A stretch of DNA of 27,049 nucleotides from an uncultured Rhodospirillaceae bacterium (GTDB lineage Bacteria > Pseudomonadota > Alphaproteobacteria > CAAGCB01 > CAG-977): the NCBI GenBank assembly GCA_900553035.1, contig USCC01000017.1, positions 1 to 27,049 on the forward strand, read 5' to 3'. The translations under genes were made by a program, and so were the position numbers. This document shows, in pieces, positions 1 to 7,799 of the stretch (position 1 is the stretch's first letter; the number at the start of each line of letters is the position of its first letter). The notes under the pieces were generated by a model. It did not search any database. It worked only from the letters and a program-made list of their open reading frames with translations, and was not told where the DNA came from.

Positions 1-1
1 C

Positions 2-2125
2 TTCTTCATTTTCCCGGTCTTTTCCTCCTTGGTTCCAAAGTCTGAGAACTATGCACGCCCCCACTCGTTAAAGCGCTACAAGATTCAGGAAGTCATCCAC
101 CGCGGCCAGGTGCTTCTGGTTCAGGTGACCAAAGAGGAACGCGGCAACAAGGGAGCCGCTCTGACGACGTACCTGTCGCTGGCCGGGCGCTACTGTGTCC
201 TGATGCCGAACAACGCGCGCGGCGGCGGCGTGTCCCGCAAGATTACAAACGCCGCGGACAGAAAGCGTCTGAAATCCATCGTTTCGGAACTTCCCCTGCC
301 GTCCGGCATGTCCGTCATTGTGCGCACGGCCGGAAAAGAACGCACAAAGCTGGAAATCAAGCGCGATTATGAATACCTGATCAAAACATGGGTGCAGATC
401 CGCGACACGACGATGGCCTCTTCAGCGCCCGCGCTGATCCATGAGGAAGGCAACCTGATCAAGCGGGCCCTGCGTGACATGTATACGCGCGACATTTCCG
501 AAATCCTGATCGAAGGCGACCAGGAATACCGGATGGCAAAGGACTTCATGAAAATGCTGACCCCGAGCCATGCAAAAAAGGTTCAGCAGTACAAGGATCC
601 GGCCGCGCCGCTGTTCTTCCGCTATCAGGTGGAACCCCAGCTGGAAGCCATGCACAGCAACATTGTTCAGCTGAAATCCGGCGCTTACCTGGTTATGGAT
701 CAGACCGAAGCCCTGGTCGCGATTGACGTCAACTCGGGCCGCGCGACGAAAGAACGCAACATCGAGGAAACAGCGCTGAAGACAAACCTGGAGGCCGCCG
801 ACGAAATTGCCCGTCAGCTTCGCCTGCGTGACATGGCCGGGCTGGTCGTCATTGACTTCATTGATATGGAGGAACCCCGGAACAACCACGCCGTCGAACG
901 CCGGATGAAGGAAGCGTTGAAACGTGACCGCGCCCGGGTTCAGATGGGTCGTATCACCGGTTTCGGACTGATGGAACTCTCACGTCAGCGCCTGCATTCC
1001 AGCTTTCTGGAAACCAGCTATCAGGTCTGTCCGCACTGCCGCGGCAAAGGTCTGATGCGTTCCACGGAATCCGCGGCCATTCATACGCTTCATCTGCTGG
1101 AGGATGAAGGCATCAAGCGCCGCTTCAGCGAAATCCAGCTGACGGTGCCGACGGCGGTGGCTTTATACGTTCTGAACCACAAGCGGGATGATCTGACAAA
1201 AATCGAACAGGGGTACAATTTGAAAATCGGTATTGAAGGGGACGACAGCCTGCTGAACCCGACGGAATACCGGATTGAACGCGTCGTCCGGACGGAACCG
1301 GAAGCGGCGGAAGCTCCCGCAGCTCCCGCAGCGGAAGCCCCGGCCGATTCCGCCGAAACCGAAACGCAGGACGAAAAGCCGGCAAAAGGCAACCGTTCCC
1401 GCCGCCGCCCGCGCCGCGAAAGGACTGCGCCCGAGGTCGTTGAAGTGATGGAGGAACCGCAGGATGCTCCCGATTCGTGGGTTATCCAGGAAGACGTCAT
1501 CACGGAAGAGGACTCTATGCCGGAAGTCATCCAGGCGGATGTGCTTTTTGAAGAAGGCCTGAAGGGAGCTTCAAAGCCGGCCGAAGCCAGAACCGAAGAA
1601 GCCGGGGACGAAGAAAAACCACGCCGCTCCCGTTATCCGCGCCGCGATCGCCGTTTCCAGAAACGCCGTCCGCGGCCGCAGGGTGAAGAAGAGGGACGGA
1701 ACGAAGAAACTCCGGAAACCCCGGTCGAGCCGGAAACAGAGGCTCGTGAAGAAAATCCTGAGGAAATTGAGCAGGTCGCGGATGCTGTTGAAAACGGCGA
1801 AGAGAATCAGAACCGCCGCCGTTCTCCGTCTCACCGCCGCCGTCTGCGTCCGCATACGCGCCCGCATCGCGAAGGCGAGGGGGAAGAAAAGGAAGCGGAA
1901 GCTTCTGCGGCCGAAGGGAAGGCTTTGGTGAACCGGGAATCGAACAAGCCGATGATTGTTTTTGACAGCCATGCGCCGCATCCGGCCCGAAAATCCAAAA
2001 AAGCCGAAACCGCCGCTTCGGAAACGCCGAAGGAAAACCGTGAAGAGCCGGCTCCGTCGGCTGAACCCGCCGGGGAACCGTCCGGGAAAAAACGGACGGG
2101 ATGGTGGCAGCGTTTGGTGAAATAG
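2..2125 (+). CDS. rne: Ribonuclease E (3' part, truncated by window start)
   Basis: Endoribonuclease that starts mRNA decay and processes rRNA/tRNA and is the degradosome scaffold. The reading frame is open to the window edge, so the N-terminus is missing; the in-frame TTG at 29 is not convincing as a start. Counting from base 29, the S1-domain end reads RYKIQEVI then EERGNKGAALTTYLSLAGRY (about residues 16-55). The catalytic domain has AIDVNSGR (231-238) and VVIDFIDM (273-280), which carry the two metal-binding aspartates of the family. The Zn-link CPHC is at 334-337. From about residue 425 onward the protein is low-complexity, alternating Arg-rich and Glu/Ala/Pro-rich segments, typical of the disordered degradosome-binding tail. 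The first nine in-frame codons before 29 do not look like the acidic S1 linker usual in alphaproteobacterial RNase E, so the frame may break at the edge. Confidence 0.95.
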   Translation, partial: FFIFPVFSSLVPKSENYARPHSLKRYKIQEVIHRGQVLLVQVTKEERGNKGAALTTYLSLAGRYCVLMPNNARGGGVSRKITNAADRKRLKSIVSELPLPSGMSVIVRTAGKERTKLEIKRDYEYLIKTWVQIRDTTMASSAPALIHEEGNLIKRALRDMYTRDISEILIEGDQEYRMAKDFMKMLTPSHAKKVQQYKDPAAPLFFRYQVEPQLEAMHSNIVQLKSGAYLVMDQTEALVAIDVNSGRATKERNIEETALKTNLEAADEIARQLRLRDMAGLVVIDFIDMEEPRNNHAVERRMKEALKRDRARVQMGRITGFGLMELSRQRLHSSFLETSYQVCPHCRGKGLMRSTESAAIHTLHLLEDEGIKRRFSEIQLTVPTAVALYVLNHKRDDLTKIEQGYNLKIGIEGDDSLLNPTEYRIERVVRTEPEAAEAPAAPAAEAPADSAETETQDEKPAKGNRSRRRPRRERTAPEVVEVMEEPQDAPDSWVIQEDVITEEDSMPEVIQADVLFEEGLKGASKPAEARTEEAGDEEKPRRSRYPRRDRRFQKRRPRPQGEEEGRNEETPETPVEPETEAREENPEEIEQVADAVENGEENQNRRRSPSHRRRLRPHTRPHREGEGEEKEAEASAAEGKALVNRESNKPMIVFDSHAPHPARKSKKAETAASETPKENREEPAPSAEPAGEPSGKKRTGWWQRLVK

Positions 2126-2148
2126 TTGCCGCCTGTGCCAGGCATATG

Positions 2149-2182
2149 AAACCCGGTTCCTGATGAAGGAGCCGGGTTTTTT
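2149..2182 (+). terminator. Rho-independent terminator of RNase E gene
   Basis: A 12-bp stem (2149-2160 with 2168-2179, one G-T wobble) has a 7-nt loop and runs into six T. It starts 23 bases after the RNase E stop codon. Confidence 0.85.
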
Positions 2183-2646
2183 AACCGATGACCGGTATTC
2201 GGGACAATCTTCCGATACCGGAGAAAAGACGGAGACAACAGTGTTTCGAGGCGGCACGGACATCCGGCAAATAAGATCTTTTGTTTTTCGTTCTGTCCGG
2301 AAAACGGCGGGTGGGCGTGATTCGTCGGAACTGCCCGGATATCGTCTGCTTCATTCGCGGAGATGTGAAAACAGCCGCCGCCGTCAATCATAAGGCAATC
2401 GGGCGGCTTAGAAAGCGCACCCGCCGGAAGGGAAGTGAAATGCTTTGCAGACGAATATTTTGAAAAGAGGAAAGATTCGATATCCGCCCGGCGCCCTTCT
2501 TCGAAAGGAATATGTCCGCAGGCTCGGCCGTCTGTCTTTTGTTCCTCTCGGAGGCCGTACCGTTACGAAAAAACGGTTTGTTCCGCCTTCCTTTGAGGGG
2601 AGATTTTGTCTTTGACCGAAATCCGCGGAGAAGCCTCGTCGGAAAG
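2183..2646. other. Intergenic region without recognisable gene
   Basis: About 460 bases lie between the RNase E terminator and the terminator of the minus-strand cysteine-rich gene. Short open frames exist on both strands, but none shows a ribosome-binding site, family motif or sensible composition. No tRNA-like or CRISPR-like structure is visible. Confidence 0.5.
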
Positions 2647-2680
2647 GCAAAAGCGGGAAGCACACGATTCCCGCTTTTGC
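2647..2680 (-). terminator. Terminator of the cysteine-rich gene
   Basis: A perfect 13-bp stem (2647-2659 with 2668-2680) around an 8-nt loop sits just after the minus-strand stop at 2694. The stem itself contains an A4/T4 run, so it could act in both directions, but there is no long U-tract beyond the stem. Confidence 0.7.
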
Positions 2681-2693
2681 GCAGATCTTCCGT

Positions 2694-3392
2694 CTAAAGG
2701 CACTTTCCTTCGACCCATTCTCCGTCAATCCATTGCCCCGTCGTGCATCCATATCCCCGGCATTCTCCAAAGATAAGCCGAAAGCCGGACACACACCGTG
2801 TACAGGTTTCGGAATCGGTGCATTGCAGGCAGTTATCGGGACATGTTACCCTCTCGACACAGGTGTTATTCCGGCATTCATTTCTGTAAGGACAATGGGA
2901 TGTCTGCGTACACGCGACACATCCGCCGCTTCCGTTGGCATAGGGGGTACTTCCCGGACAGTTGCATCCGGTCGTCCCGGCAGAACAGCTGACACACGCA
3001 CCGGCGTTACATGTTCTGCCAGAACCGCATTGCAAAGCATTAACGCACGCGACACATCCGCCGCTTCCGTTGGCATAAGGGGCACTTCCCGGACAGTTGC
3101 ATCCGGTCGTCCCGGCAGAACAGCTGAGACACGCACCATCGGCGCTGCACGATTTTCCGGCGCGGCAGTGAGAATCGGTCAGGCAGGTTACGCATATCCG
3201 TGCGTGTCCGCTTTGGGCAATACAATATTGGTCCGGCGGACAGGGGGCGGCGGTGCAGACCGGCGTGCATTTATTGTTATGGCATTTTTGGGCTGATGCG
3301 CATTCGTCGTCGCGAATGCATTCGTATTTTTCCTTGACGCCCGGCATCATTTCGGCGGATCGACCCCGGATGTTCCGTGATTCATCTCCCAT
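2694..3392 (-). CDS. Cysteine-rich secreted protein, main frame (5' end frameshifted)
   Basis: The function is not recognised. The 232 residues from the first in-frame ATG hold dozens of cysteines in short knots of the type CxxDxxCAxxxKCxNNKC, and contain two near-identical 45-residue units starting CSAGTTGCNCPGS. Such proteins are normally exported and disulfide-bonded. The frame stays open upstream of 3392 to about 3470 without an ATG. A good ribosome-binding site, ATG and signal peptide lie in another frame at 3534-3436, and deleting one C from the C4-T-C5 tract at 3453-3462 joins the two. I infer the real gene spans 2694-3534 and is disrupted, phase-variable or mis-sequenced here. The ATG at 3392 has no ribosome-binding site. 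The GSGGC-type repeat unit is shared with the protein at the right window edge. Confidence 0.75.
   Translation of the reverse strand: MGDESRNIRGRSAEMMPGVKEKYECIRDDECASAQKCHNNKCTPVCTAAPCPPDQYCIAQSGHARICVTCLTDSHCRAGKSCSADGACLSCSAGTTGCNCPGSAPYANGSGGCVACVNALQCGSGRTCNAGACVSCSAGTTGCNCPGSTPYANGSGGCVACTQTSHCPYRNECRNNTCVERVTCPDNCLQCTDSETCTRCVSGFRLIFGECRGYGCTTGQWIDGEWVEGKCL
2911..3137 (-). repeat. Internal 135-bp duplication in cysteine-rich gene
   Basis: Bases 2911-3002 and 3046-3137 match with 3 differences over 92 positions, at an offset of exactly 135 bases (45 codons). This is an in-frame tandem duplication of a CSAGTTGCNCPGS...YANGSGGCVAC unit. The remainder of each unit has diverged. Confidence 0.9.
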
Positions 3393-3435
3393 AAGGCCGA
3401 GTTTGACAGCGCGTGCAATGGAAAAAGCAGACGAG

Positions 3436-3534
3436 TCATTCAGAAGTTGTAAGGGGGAGGGGTAACTGTTCTATTGCAAAGCAGATCTTCGGCAAAAACC
3501 AAAGACATGCCAGAAAGAGAGGGATTTTCCTCAT
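3436..3534 (-). CDS. Signal-peptide fragment of the cysteine-rich gene
   Basis: This 32-residue frame starts MRKIPLFLACLWFLPK and has ICFA followed by IEQ, a classical Sec signal peptide with a likely cleavage after Ala20. An AAGGAGA ribosome-binding site lies 6-7 bases before the ATG. It terminates at a TGA at 3438-3436, because it enters the wrong frame after the C-rich tract at 3453-3462. Removing a single C continues the frame into the cysteine-rich body (LPLPLQLLNDSSAF and onward). It is therefore very likely the true start of the gene at 2694 rather than an independent peptide. Confidence 0.7.
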   Translation of the reverse strand: MRKIPLFLACLWFLPKICFAIEQLPLPLTTSE

Positions 3535-3603
3535 GTATTTCTCCTTTTTTAAGATTCAACTTACAGGAATACTTTAGCACGCCGTTCGGAAGACGTAATG
3601 ATA

Positions 3604-3640
3604 AAATTAAAAAAACGGCCCTTTTTTCAAACGGCCGTTT
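3604..3640 (-). terminator. Terminator downstream of malQ
   Basis: On the minus strand an 8-bp stem (3633-3640 with 3613-3620) with a 12-nt loop is followed by a run of T interrupted only by A pairs. It is placed 35-70 bases after the malQ stop and before the cysteine-rich gene, separating the two transcripts. Confidence 0.75.
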
Positions 3641-3674
3641 CTGTTCGGGGATCTCTTTTCCCTCGTATCGGTTT

Positions 3675-5921
3675 TCAGGAGGCTTTTTTACGACCCTTTG
3701 AGGCCGCTGAATTGCGTTCTTCCCGAATCATGGCAAACGCTTCCGCCATTTCCGGAGAATTTTCCATTTCATCAATGTTAAGCGGCAGCTTCAGGCGCCA
3801 GTTCGGATATTCATTCGTCGTTCCGGGAACGTTGATCATTTCCGTCTGGCCGAAAATGTCCTCAAAACGAACCAGAAAAATAGAGCTTTTGGAACGCGCA
3901 ATGAACTGATTCGTTTTGATGATCAGGCGCCGACGCAGGCGCGGATCCTTCATGATATCCAGCCGGCTTGGAACATCTTCGGTCCACAGGCCTTCCTTTT
4001 TAAAGGATTCAATCATCGTCCGGCAGATTTCTGCACGTTCCTGGCAGGCTTTTTCATACTGTTCCTGTGACAGGAACAGATTGCACTTCTTAAAGATTTC
4101 CAGATCGTAAAATGTCCAGTACGCCGGAATGCTCGGCTGATCATGCGTGCTGACCTGCGCCAAAGAGAACGGAAAATACCGCGTCGTTTCAAAAAAATGG
4201 CCTTCCCTGTCGCGCTGGCGGTGAAGAACTTTGGTCGAAAAAAGCCGCGCACGGTACATTTTTCCGCGGAACCCCTTGGGGACCGTGCCCAAATCCTCTC
4301 CGATGACAATGCATTTCGCGCGCTGGCTTTCAATGGCGATAATGGCCAGAAGCGTTCGCATCGCATAATAAACATACGCGCCGTTGACGACTTTTTCCTC
4401 GCCGTTCAGTTCGGGCGCCCAGAACAGGCGGTAAAGCCCCATAACATGGTCAATGCGCAAAGCGCCGGCGTATTTCATGTTGAAACGCATCAGGTCACGG
4501 TAATGCGTGTACGAATTCGCATTCAGAGCCAGAGGATTCGGTGTGGCAAAACCCCACCTCTGACCGCGGGGGCGCATTTTATCGGGCGGTGCGCCGATAT
4601 CAACCCCTTTGACGAACGAATCCGGGTGTGCCCAGGGTTCGGCTCCGTCCGAGGCCACGCCGACGGCCTGATCCTGATAAAGCCCGATTTTAAATTTCAG
4701 GCGCCGGCTTTTTTCAAAAACGGCGGCCAGTTGCGTATCCGCCACCCAGTGGATGAATTTGAAAAAGTCGATGAGAAACGCATTTTCTTCGGCGAACCGG
4801 CGCACTTCCGGCGTTCCGGCACGCCGGTAACAGTCGGGCCAGTCCTTTTGCCCCGGCGCCGGAAAACCGTTACCGATTTTTTCACGCAGAGCTTCAAACG
4901 TACAGAGTTCATCAAGTGTCGGGAAATGGTCGGCCTTGAATTTTTCAAAAGCTTCATGGCGCCGCGCGTCTTCCGGATCGCCGGAACCGGCTCGGGCGAG
5001 AAACGTTTTGTAAACAGCCGTCAGAGCGCGCGTTTTCAAATCACAAACGCATTGGTAATCAACAAATTTCGTCTGCCGCGCGTTTTTCAGGCGCATCTGA
5101 AATTCAAACGAATTGACAAGCTGTTGCGCCTCTTCGCTTTCGGCATATTCGGGAACGGCTTCAACGTCAATATAGAGCGGGTTCAGGTAAAGGCGGCTGC
5201 TCGGACGATAAGGAGAAGCTTCGCCGGGGTTGTCGTGGAAGAGTGTATTCAGCGGATTCAGGCCGATGATGTCGGCGCCCTGCCGTTTCAGGATGTCGAG
5301 AAGGGCGCTCAGATCCGTGAAATCGCCGATGCCCCAGTTCCGTTCCGAACGCAGAGCGTACAGCTGGACGGGAACACCCCAGATGCGGTCAATATCCCGC
5401 CATGACGTCATGTTTTCGGGGGTGTATCCCCTGGGCGGGGCGACAATCAGCGTTGAAGCGGCCGTCATGTCGCCGGCGGAGAAGGTAATCCGGTGGTAAC
5501 CGACCGGAATGTCCGTGTCCGGGACAGCCTTGACCCGGCGGTACAGGCGGCCGTCAAGGCGGCGCGTTTCTTCGGGAACAACGGGAGAAGTCTGAAGTGT
5601 TCCCTGTCGTTCGGAACCGTCTTCCAGGGCGATGTGCCAGGCCAGAGTCCGGGGCGCATCCGCCGGCAGCGAAAGAATGAACGCGGCGGGAAGTTCATCG
5701 GTCAGAACCACGGCCGTGTGCGGCATCATCCGCCGCCAGGGGAGTTCCTCAAAATATTCCAGAGAAGAAAGACGTTCCTTTTCCGTTTCGGCGGGAACGC
5801 CCATTGCCTTTAGGAAGAACAGTTTTGTTTCATCGGCGGTGACATGAATCTGTCCCGCCTTGTCCGTATACTCGGACGCAATCCCGACGGCCGACGCAAG
5901 CTTATCCAGTGTTGTCGTCAT
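3675..5921 (-). CDS. malQ: 4-alpha-glucanotransferase (amylomaltase, GH77)
   Basis: Cytoplasmic enzyme that transfers 1,4-alpha-glucan segments between maltodextrins, used in glycogen/maltodextrin metabolism. The 748-residue length matches the long MalQ type with an N-terminal beta-sandwich domain (about residues 65-165) before the GH77 barrel. The barrel shows RNWGIGDF (194-201) and ASPYRPSSR (235-243). RIDHVMGLYRLFW (489-501) carries the nucleophile Asp491, GEDLGTVP (541-548) carries the acid/base Glu542, and STHDQPS (591-597) carries the third carboxylate Asp594. The start at 5921 follows an AAGGATAAAG ribosome-binding site. It is transcribed away from rpsU with its own promoter and terminator, and no other maltose or glycogen genes are in the window. 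Nothing looks broken. Confidence 0.97.
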   Translation of the reverse strand: MTTTLDKLASAVGIASEYTDKAGQIHVTADETKLFFLKAMGVPAETEKERLSSLEYFEELPWRRMMPHTAVVLTDELPAAFILSLPADAPRTLAWHIALEDGSERQGTLQTSPVVPEETRRLDGRLYRRVKAVPDTDIPVGYHRITFSAGDMTAASTLIVAPPRGYTPENMTSWRDIDRIWGVPVQLYALRSERNWGIGDFTDLSALLDILKRQGADIIGLNPLNTLFHDNPGEASPYRPSSRLYLNPLYIDVEAVPEYAESEEAQQLVNSFEFQMRLKNARQTKFVDYQCVCDLKTRALTAVYKTFLARAGSGDPEDARRHEAFEKFKADHFPTLDELCTFEALREKIGNGFPAPGQKDWPDCYRRAGTPEVRRFAEENAFLIDFFKFIHWVADTQLAAVFEKSRRLKFKIGLYQDQAVGVASDGAEPWAHPDSFVKGVDIGAPPDKMRPRGQRWGFATPNPLALNANSYTHYRDLMRFNMKYAGALRIDHVMGLYRLFWAPELNGEEKVVNGAYVYYAMRTLLAIIAIESQRAKCIVIGEDLGTVPKGFRGKMYRARLFSTKVLHRQRDREGHFFETTRYFPFSLAQVSTHDQPSIPAYWTFYDLEIFKKCNLFLSQEQYEKACQERAEICRTMIESFKKEGLWTEDVPSRLDIMKDPRLRRRLIIKTNQFIARSKSSIFLVRFEDIFGQTEMINVPGTTNEYPNWRLKLPLNIDEMENSPEMAEAFAMIREERNSAASKGRKKAS

Positions 5922-5959
5922 TCTTTATCCTTATGTTCAGGGAACATACCCCCTTTATT

Positions 5960-5987
5960 AAGATAAATGTTTTTGGCGAAGATGCAA
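5960..5987 (-). promoter_or_regulatory. Possible malQ promoter
   Basis: On the minus strand, TTGCAT (5982-5987) and TATCTT (5960-5965) are separated by 16 bases and lie about 40 bases upstream of the malQ start. Both hexamers are only partial matches to the sigma-70 consensus. Confidence 0.35.
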
Positions 5988-5997
5988 TATCGTTTTC

Positions 5998-6037
5998 GCC
6001 CTTTTCCCCTTGAAAATCAGAGAGAAAAGGGCTTTTT
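5998..6037 (+). terminator. Terminator-like hairpin with no matching gene
   Basis: A 9-bp stem (5998-6006 with 6024-6032) with a 17-nt loop is followed by TTTTT on the plus strand. No plus-strand gene precedes it, because malQ and rpsU both run on the minus strand. It may end an antisense or small transcript, or be a chance structure. Confidence 0.35.
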
Positions 6038-6068
6038 CGTTCTTTGGGAGGAGGGGGAGTATGCATGA

Positions 6069-6098
6069 AAAAAGCGGAAACCGAAGTTTCCGCTTTTT
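6069..6098 (-). terminator. Terminator of rpsU
   Basis: A perfect 13-bp stem (6069-6081 with 6086-6098) with a CGAA tetraloop and a T run on the minus strand lies 16 bases after the rpsU stop. Confidence 0.85.
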
Positions 6099-6113
6099 AA
6101 CCGGACGCACGGC

Positions 6114-6320
6114 TTAGAAACCGTCGCGTTCCAACCGCTTGCGCTCCAGCTTGCGGGCGCGTCGGATGGCTTCCGCTTTTTCACGGGCTTTCTTTTCCGA
6201 GGGCTTTTCAAAATTGCGGCGCAGTTTCATTTCACGGAAAACGCCTTCGCGCTGCATTTTTTTCTTCAGAGCCTTCAAAGCCTGGTCGACATTGTTGTCG
6301 CGGACAATAACCTGTACCAT
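6114..6320 (-). CDS. rpsU: 30S ribosomal protein bS21
   Basis: Small-subunit protein near the anti-Shine-Dalgarno end of 16S rRNA that helps initiation. The 68-residue, very basic protein begins MVQVIVRDNNVDQALKALKK and continues KMQREGVFREMKLRRNFEKP, the full bS21 signature, with a lysine/arginine-rich C-terminal helix. An AAGGAAG ribosome-binding site precedes the ATG. It is monocistronic, with a strong terminator close behind. The best promoter upstream (6525-6553) implies a leader of roughly 200 nt that contains a 19-bp perfect palindrome. Confidence 0.97.
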   Translation of the reverse strand: MVQVIVRDNNVDQALKALKKKMQREGVFREMKLRRNFEKPSEKKAREKAEAIRRARKLERKRLERDGF

Positions 6321-6375
6321 TTAAATCAACTTCCTTTTCTTAAGAGGGCTTTTGCCTCAGTAAAACACATAATGA

Positions 6376-6394
6376 CGATTCGGATTCCGAATCG
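6376..6394. promoter_or_regulatory. 19-bp perfect palindrome upstream of rpsU
   Basis: CGATTCGGA-T-TCCGAATCG is a perfect dyad 56-74 bases before the rpsU ATG. It could be an operator for a dimeric regulator or a hairpin in the rpsU leader. There is no T-tract, so it is not a terminator. Confidence 0.55.
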
Positions 6395-6524
6395 AAAGTG
6401 AACATTACATAACATACTTTCCTCTTCTCATGAAGCGGAAAGTCGGTTCATTCCAATGCCGGGCATGGCGCGCCGCGGCTGAAAGCATCCCTCCTTTACG
6501 GAAAAAAAGTTACCTTAACTCCCT

Positions 6525-6553
6525 ATTATATAAAGCCGCCGGCGTTTTGACAA
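6525..6553 (-). promoter_or_regulatory. Sigma-70-type promoter reading toward rpsU
   Basis: On the minus strand TTGTCA (6548-6553), a 17-base spacer and a perfect TATAAT (6525-6530) point toward rpsU. It begins immediately after the stop codon of the upstream minus-strand peptidase-like gene, and the predicted leader to the rpsU ATG is about 200 nt. Confidence 0.65.
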
Positions 6554-6555
6554 GC

Positions 6556-7632
6556 CTATTTGCACGCCGCGCCGCGTTTCTTTGCCAGGACGGCCGGCAG
6601 AATGTCCGGCGTTTTTGCTTTCTCTTCGTGTTTCAGGCGCAGTCCGGCAATCGTCATCGCGGCCTTTTCCTGCCGTTTTTCGATTCCGTCCTTTCTTTGA
6701 ACCTGAACGTCAAAGTAAAAATCCGAACCGGGCCGTTCGGTGAAATTGCCTTCCTTTTTCATGACTTCTTTGGCGTCAACCATGAAGCCCAGGTTTTTGG
6801 CATCGCGGACGTTCCGGTAAATCGCCCAGTAGGTTTCGTGCGTAACACAGGTGCGTTCCGGACGGTTGAAAAAGGCTTCGGCTTCCGGCCCCAGATAGGG
6901 CTTTCCCTTGATGCGGCAGACTTTGTCGATATTTTCCATGACGGGGACTTCACGCTGCAGCGCGGACTTGTATTCCTCCCGGCTGGCCCGTTCCTTGCGC
7001 TTCGTATAGTTCTTGAGGTAATTCTTTTCGTAGGCTTCAAGGATGTCCAGGTCATCAAACCATGCGTAAAAAGCGGCGTTGTGAGCCTGTCCGTTTTCGA
7101 TTCCGCCTTTTTCGGCTTCCTTTACAAAAGTCGTGATCAGAGGGCCGCTTTCGGATTTGAAGGCTTCAAGAGGTTCGGGGATCCCCGCTTCCTTCAGCTC
7201 CCATGCGGCCTGTGCTGCCGCGATGTTCGCATCGGCTTCAATGACGCCTTGTGACTGTATATAGCTTTTGGGGGTATCCAGGAAGGAGCTCAGCTGAACG
7301 CCCTTCTGGTACTGCTGGGAATGACGCAGTTCATGTGCCAGTGTGACAACCATGCGTGCCTCTGATGAGGCGGCATTGATGAGGATGCTTCGGTCGTCAC
7401 TGGAAAACGATCCGTGGGAAGAGCTCAGCGGAGCCAGATTGATGGTCGTCCCGTAGGCCGCCGCATCGTCAAGAAGCTGGCGCCCCGTTTCGGATTTGCG
7501 CAAAGTCAGAATTGCATCGTGCAGTCTTTCGGATTTATCCATCAGATGAGGGTAAACGGGTTCCTCAAGCGCGGCTCCTGCCGCCGGGGAAGGGGCGACT
7601 GTCTCAAAGGCTGTTTTAATTGTATCGGTCAT
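6556..7632 (-). CDS. Putative zinc metallopeptidase-like protein, divergent minus-strand paralogue
   Basis: The function is unknown; it belongs to the eleven-member family of this window. HELRH (100-104) is a gluzincin-type zinc motif. EADA (132-135), about 28 residues later, is positioned to give the third ligand. The later family blocks are also present: FYAWFDD, EAYEKNY and VCRIKGKPYLGP. I chose the ATG at 7632 (MTDTIK, 358 residues) because GGAGG lies 6 bases before it; the longer start at 7656 would place that site inside the gene. No signal peptide or membrane segment is seen. It is the most divergent copy, with its own insertion around a KRKERASREEYK segment, and runs opposite to the two arrays. 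A strong promoter precedes it. It resembles Pfam-type putative metallopeptidase DUFs (possibly DUF6782), which I cannot verify here. Confidence 0.8.
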   Translation of the reverse strand: MTDTIKTAFETVAPSPAAGAALEEPVYPHLMDKSERLHDAILTLRKSETGRQLLDDAAAYGTTINLAPLSSSHGSFSSDDRSILINAASSEARMVVTLAHELRHSQQYQKGVQLSSFLDTPKSYIQSQGVIEADANIAAAQAAWELKEAGIPEPLEAFKSESGPLITTFVKEAEKGGIENGQAHNAAFYAWFDDLDILEAYEKNYLKNYTKRKERASREEYKSALQREVPVMENIDKVCRIKGKPYLGPEAEAFFNRPERTCVTHETYWAIYRNVRDAKNLGFMVDAKEVMKKEGNFTERPGSDFYFDVQVQRKDGIEKRQEKAAMTIAGLRLKHEEKAKTPDILPAVLAKKRGAACK

Positions 7633-7664
7633 GCATATCCTCCGAACATAAAGCATTTTCTTTC

Positions 7665-7693
7665 ACTATAGAGGTCTGTCTGAATTTTGTCAA
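7665..7693 (-). promoter_or_regulatory. Promoter of the minus-strand peptidase-like gene
   Basis: TTGACA (7688-7693), 17 bases, TATAGT (7665-7670) on the minus strand, 33 bases before the ATG at 7632. This is close to the sigma-70 consensus. Confidence 0.8.
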
Positions 7694-7775
7694 ATATTTC
7701 GCGCATTTTTTTGTCTATTAAAAAACGTTTTAACCGTTTGAAAATGAAGCGGGATACGTTAAACTTTATCAGCTG

Positions 7776-7781
7776 TATAAT
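7776..7781 (+). promoter_or_regulatory. Probable -10 element of the membrane-protein gene
   Basis: A perfect TATAAT lies 19 bases before the ATG at 7800. No good -35 hexamer sits 16-18 bases upstream, so the promoter is tentative, and the leader would be very short. Confidence 0.4.
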
Positions 7782-7799
7782 AATCCGGGGTAAAAAAGT

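Noticed and set aside
422..889. 155-codon minus-strand open frame
   Set aside because: Antisense to the catalytic domain of RNase E; a by-product of codon bias.
2694..3392. ATG at 3392 as the true start of the cysteine-rich gene
   Set aside because: No ribosome-binding site and no signal peptide; a far better start with both exists at 3534, one base out of frame.
4143..5405. 420-codon plus-strand open frame
   Set aside because: Lies antisense inside malQ, whose catalytic motifs are complete; the translation has no family resemblance.
6405..6488. 27-codon minus-strand frame behind AAAGGAGG in the rpsU leader
   Set aside because: The Shine-Dalgarno-like run is only one base from the ATG, too close for normal initiation, and the peptide resembles nothing.
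6430..7254. 274-codon plus-strand open frame
   Set aside because: Antisense to the minus-strand peptidase-like gene, which has a promoter, ribosome-binding site and conserved motifs.
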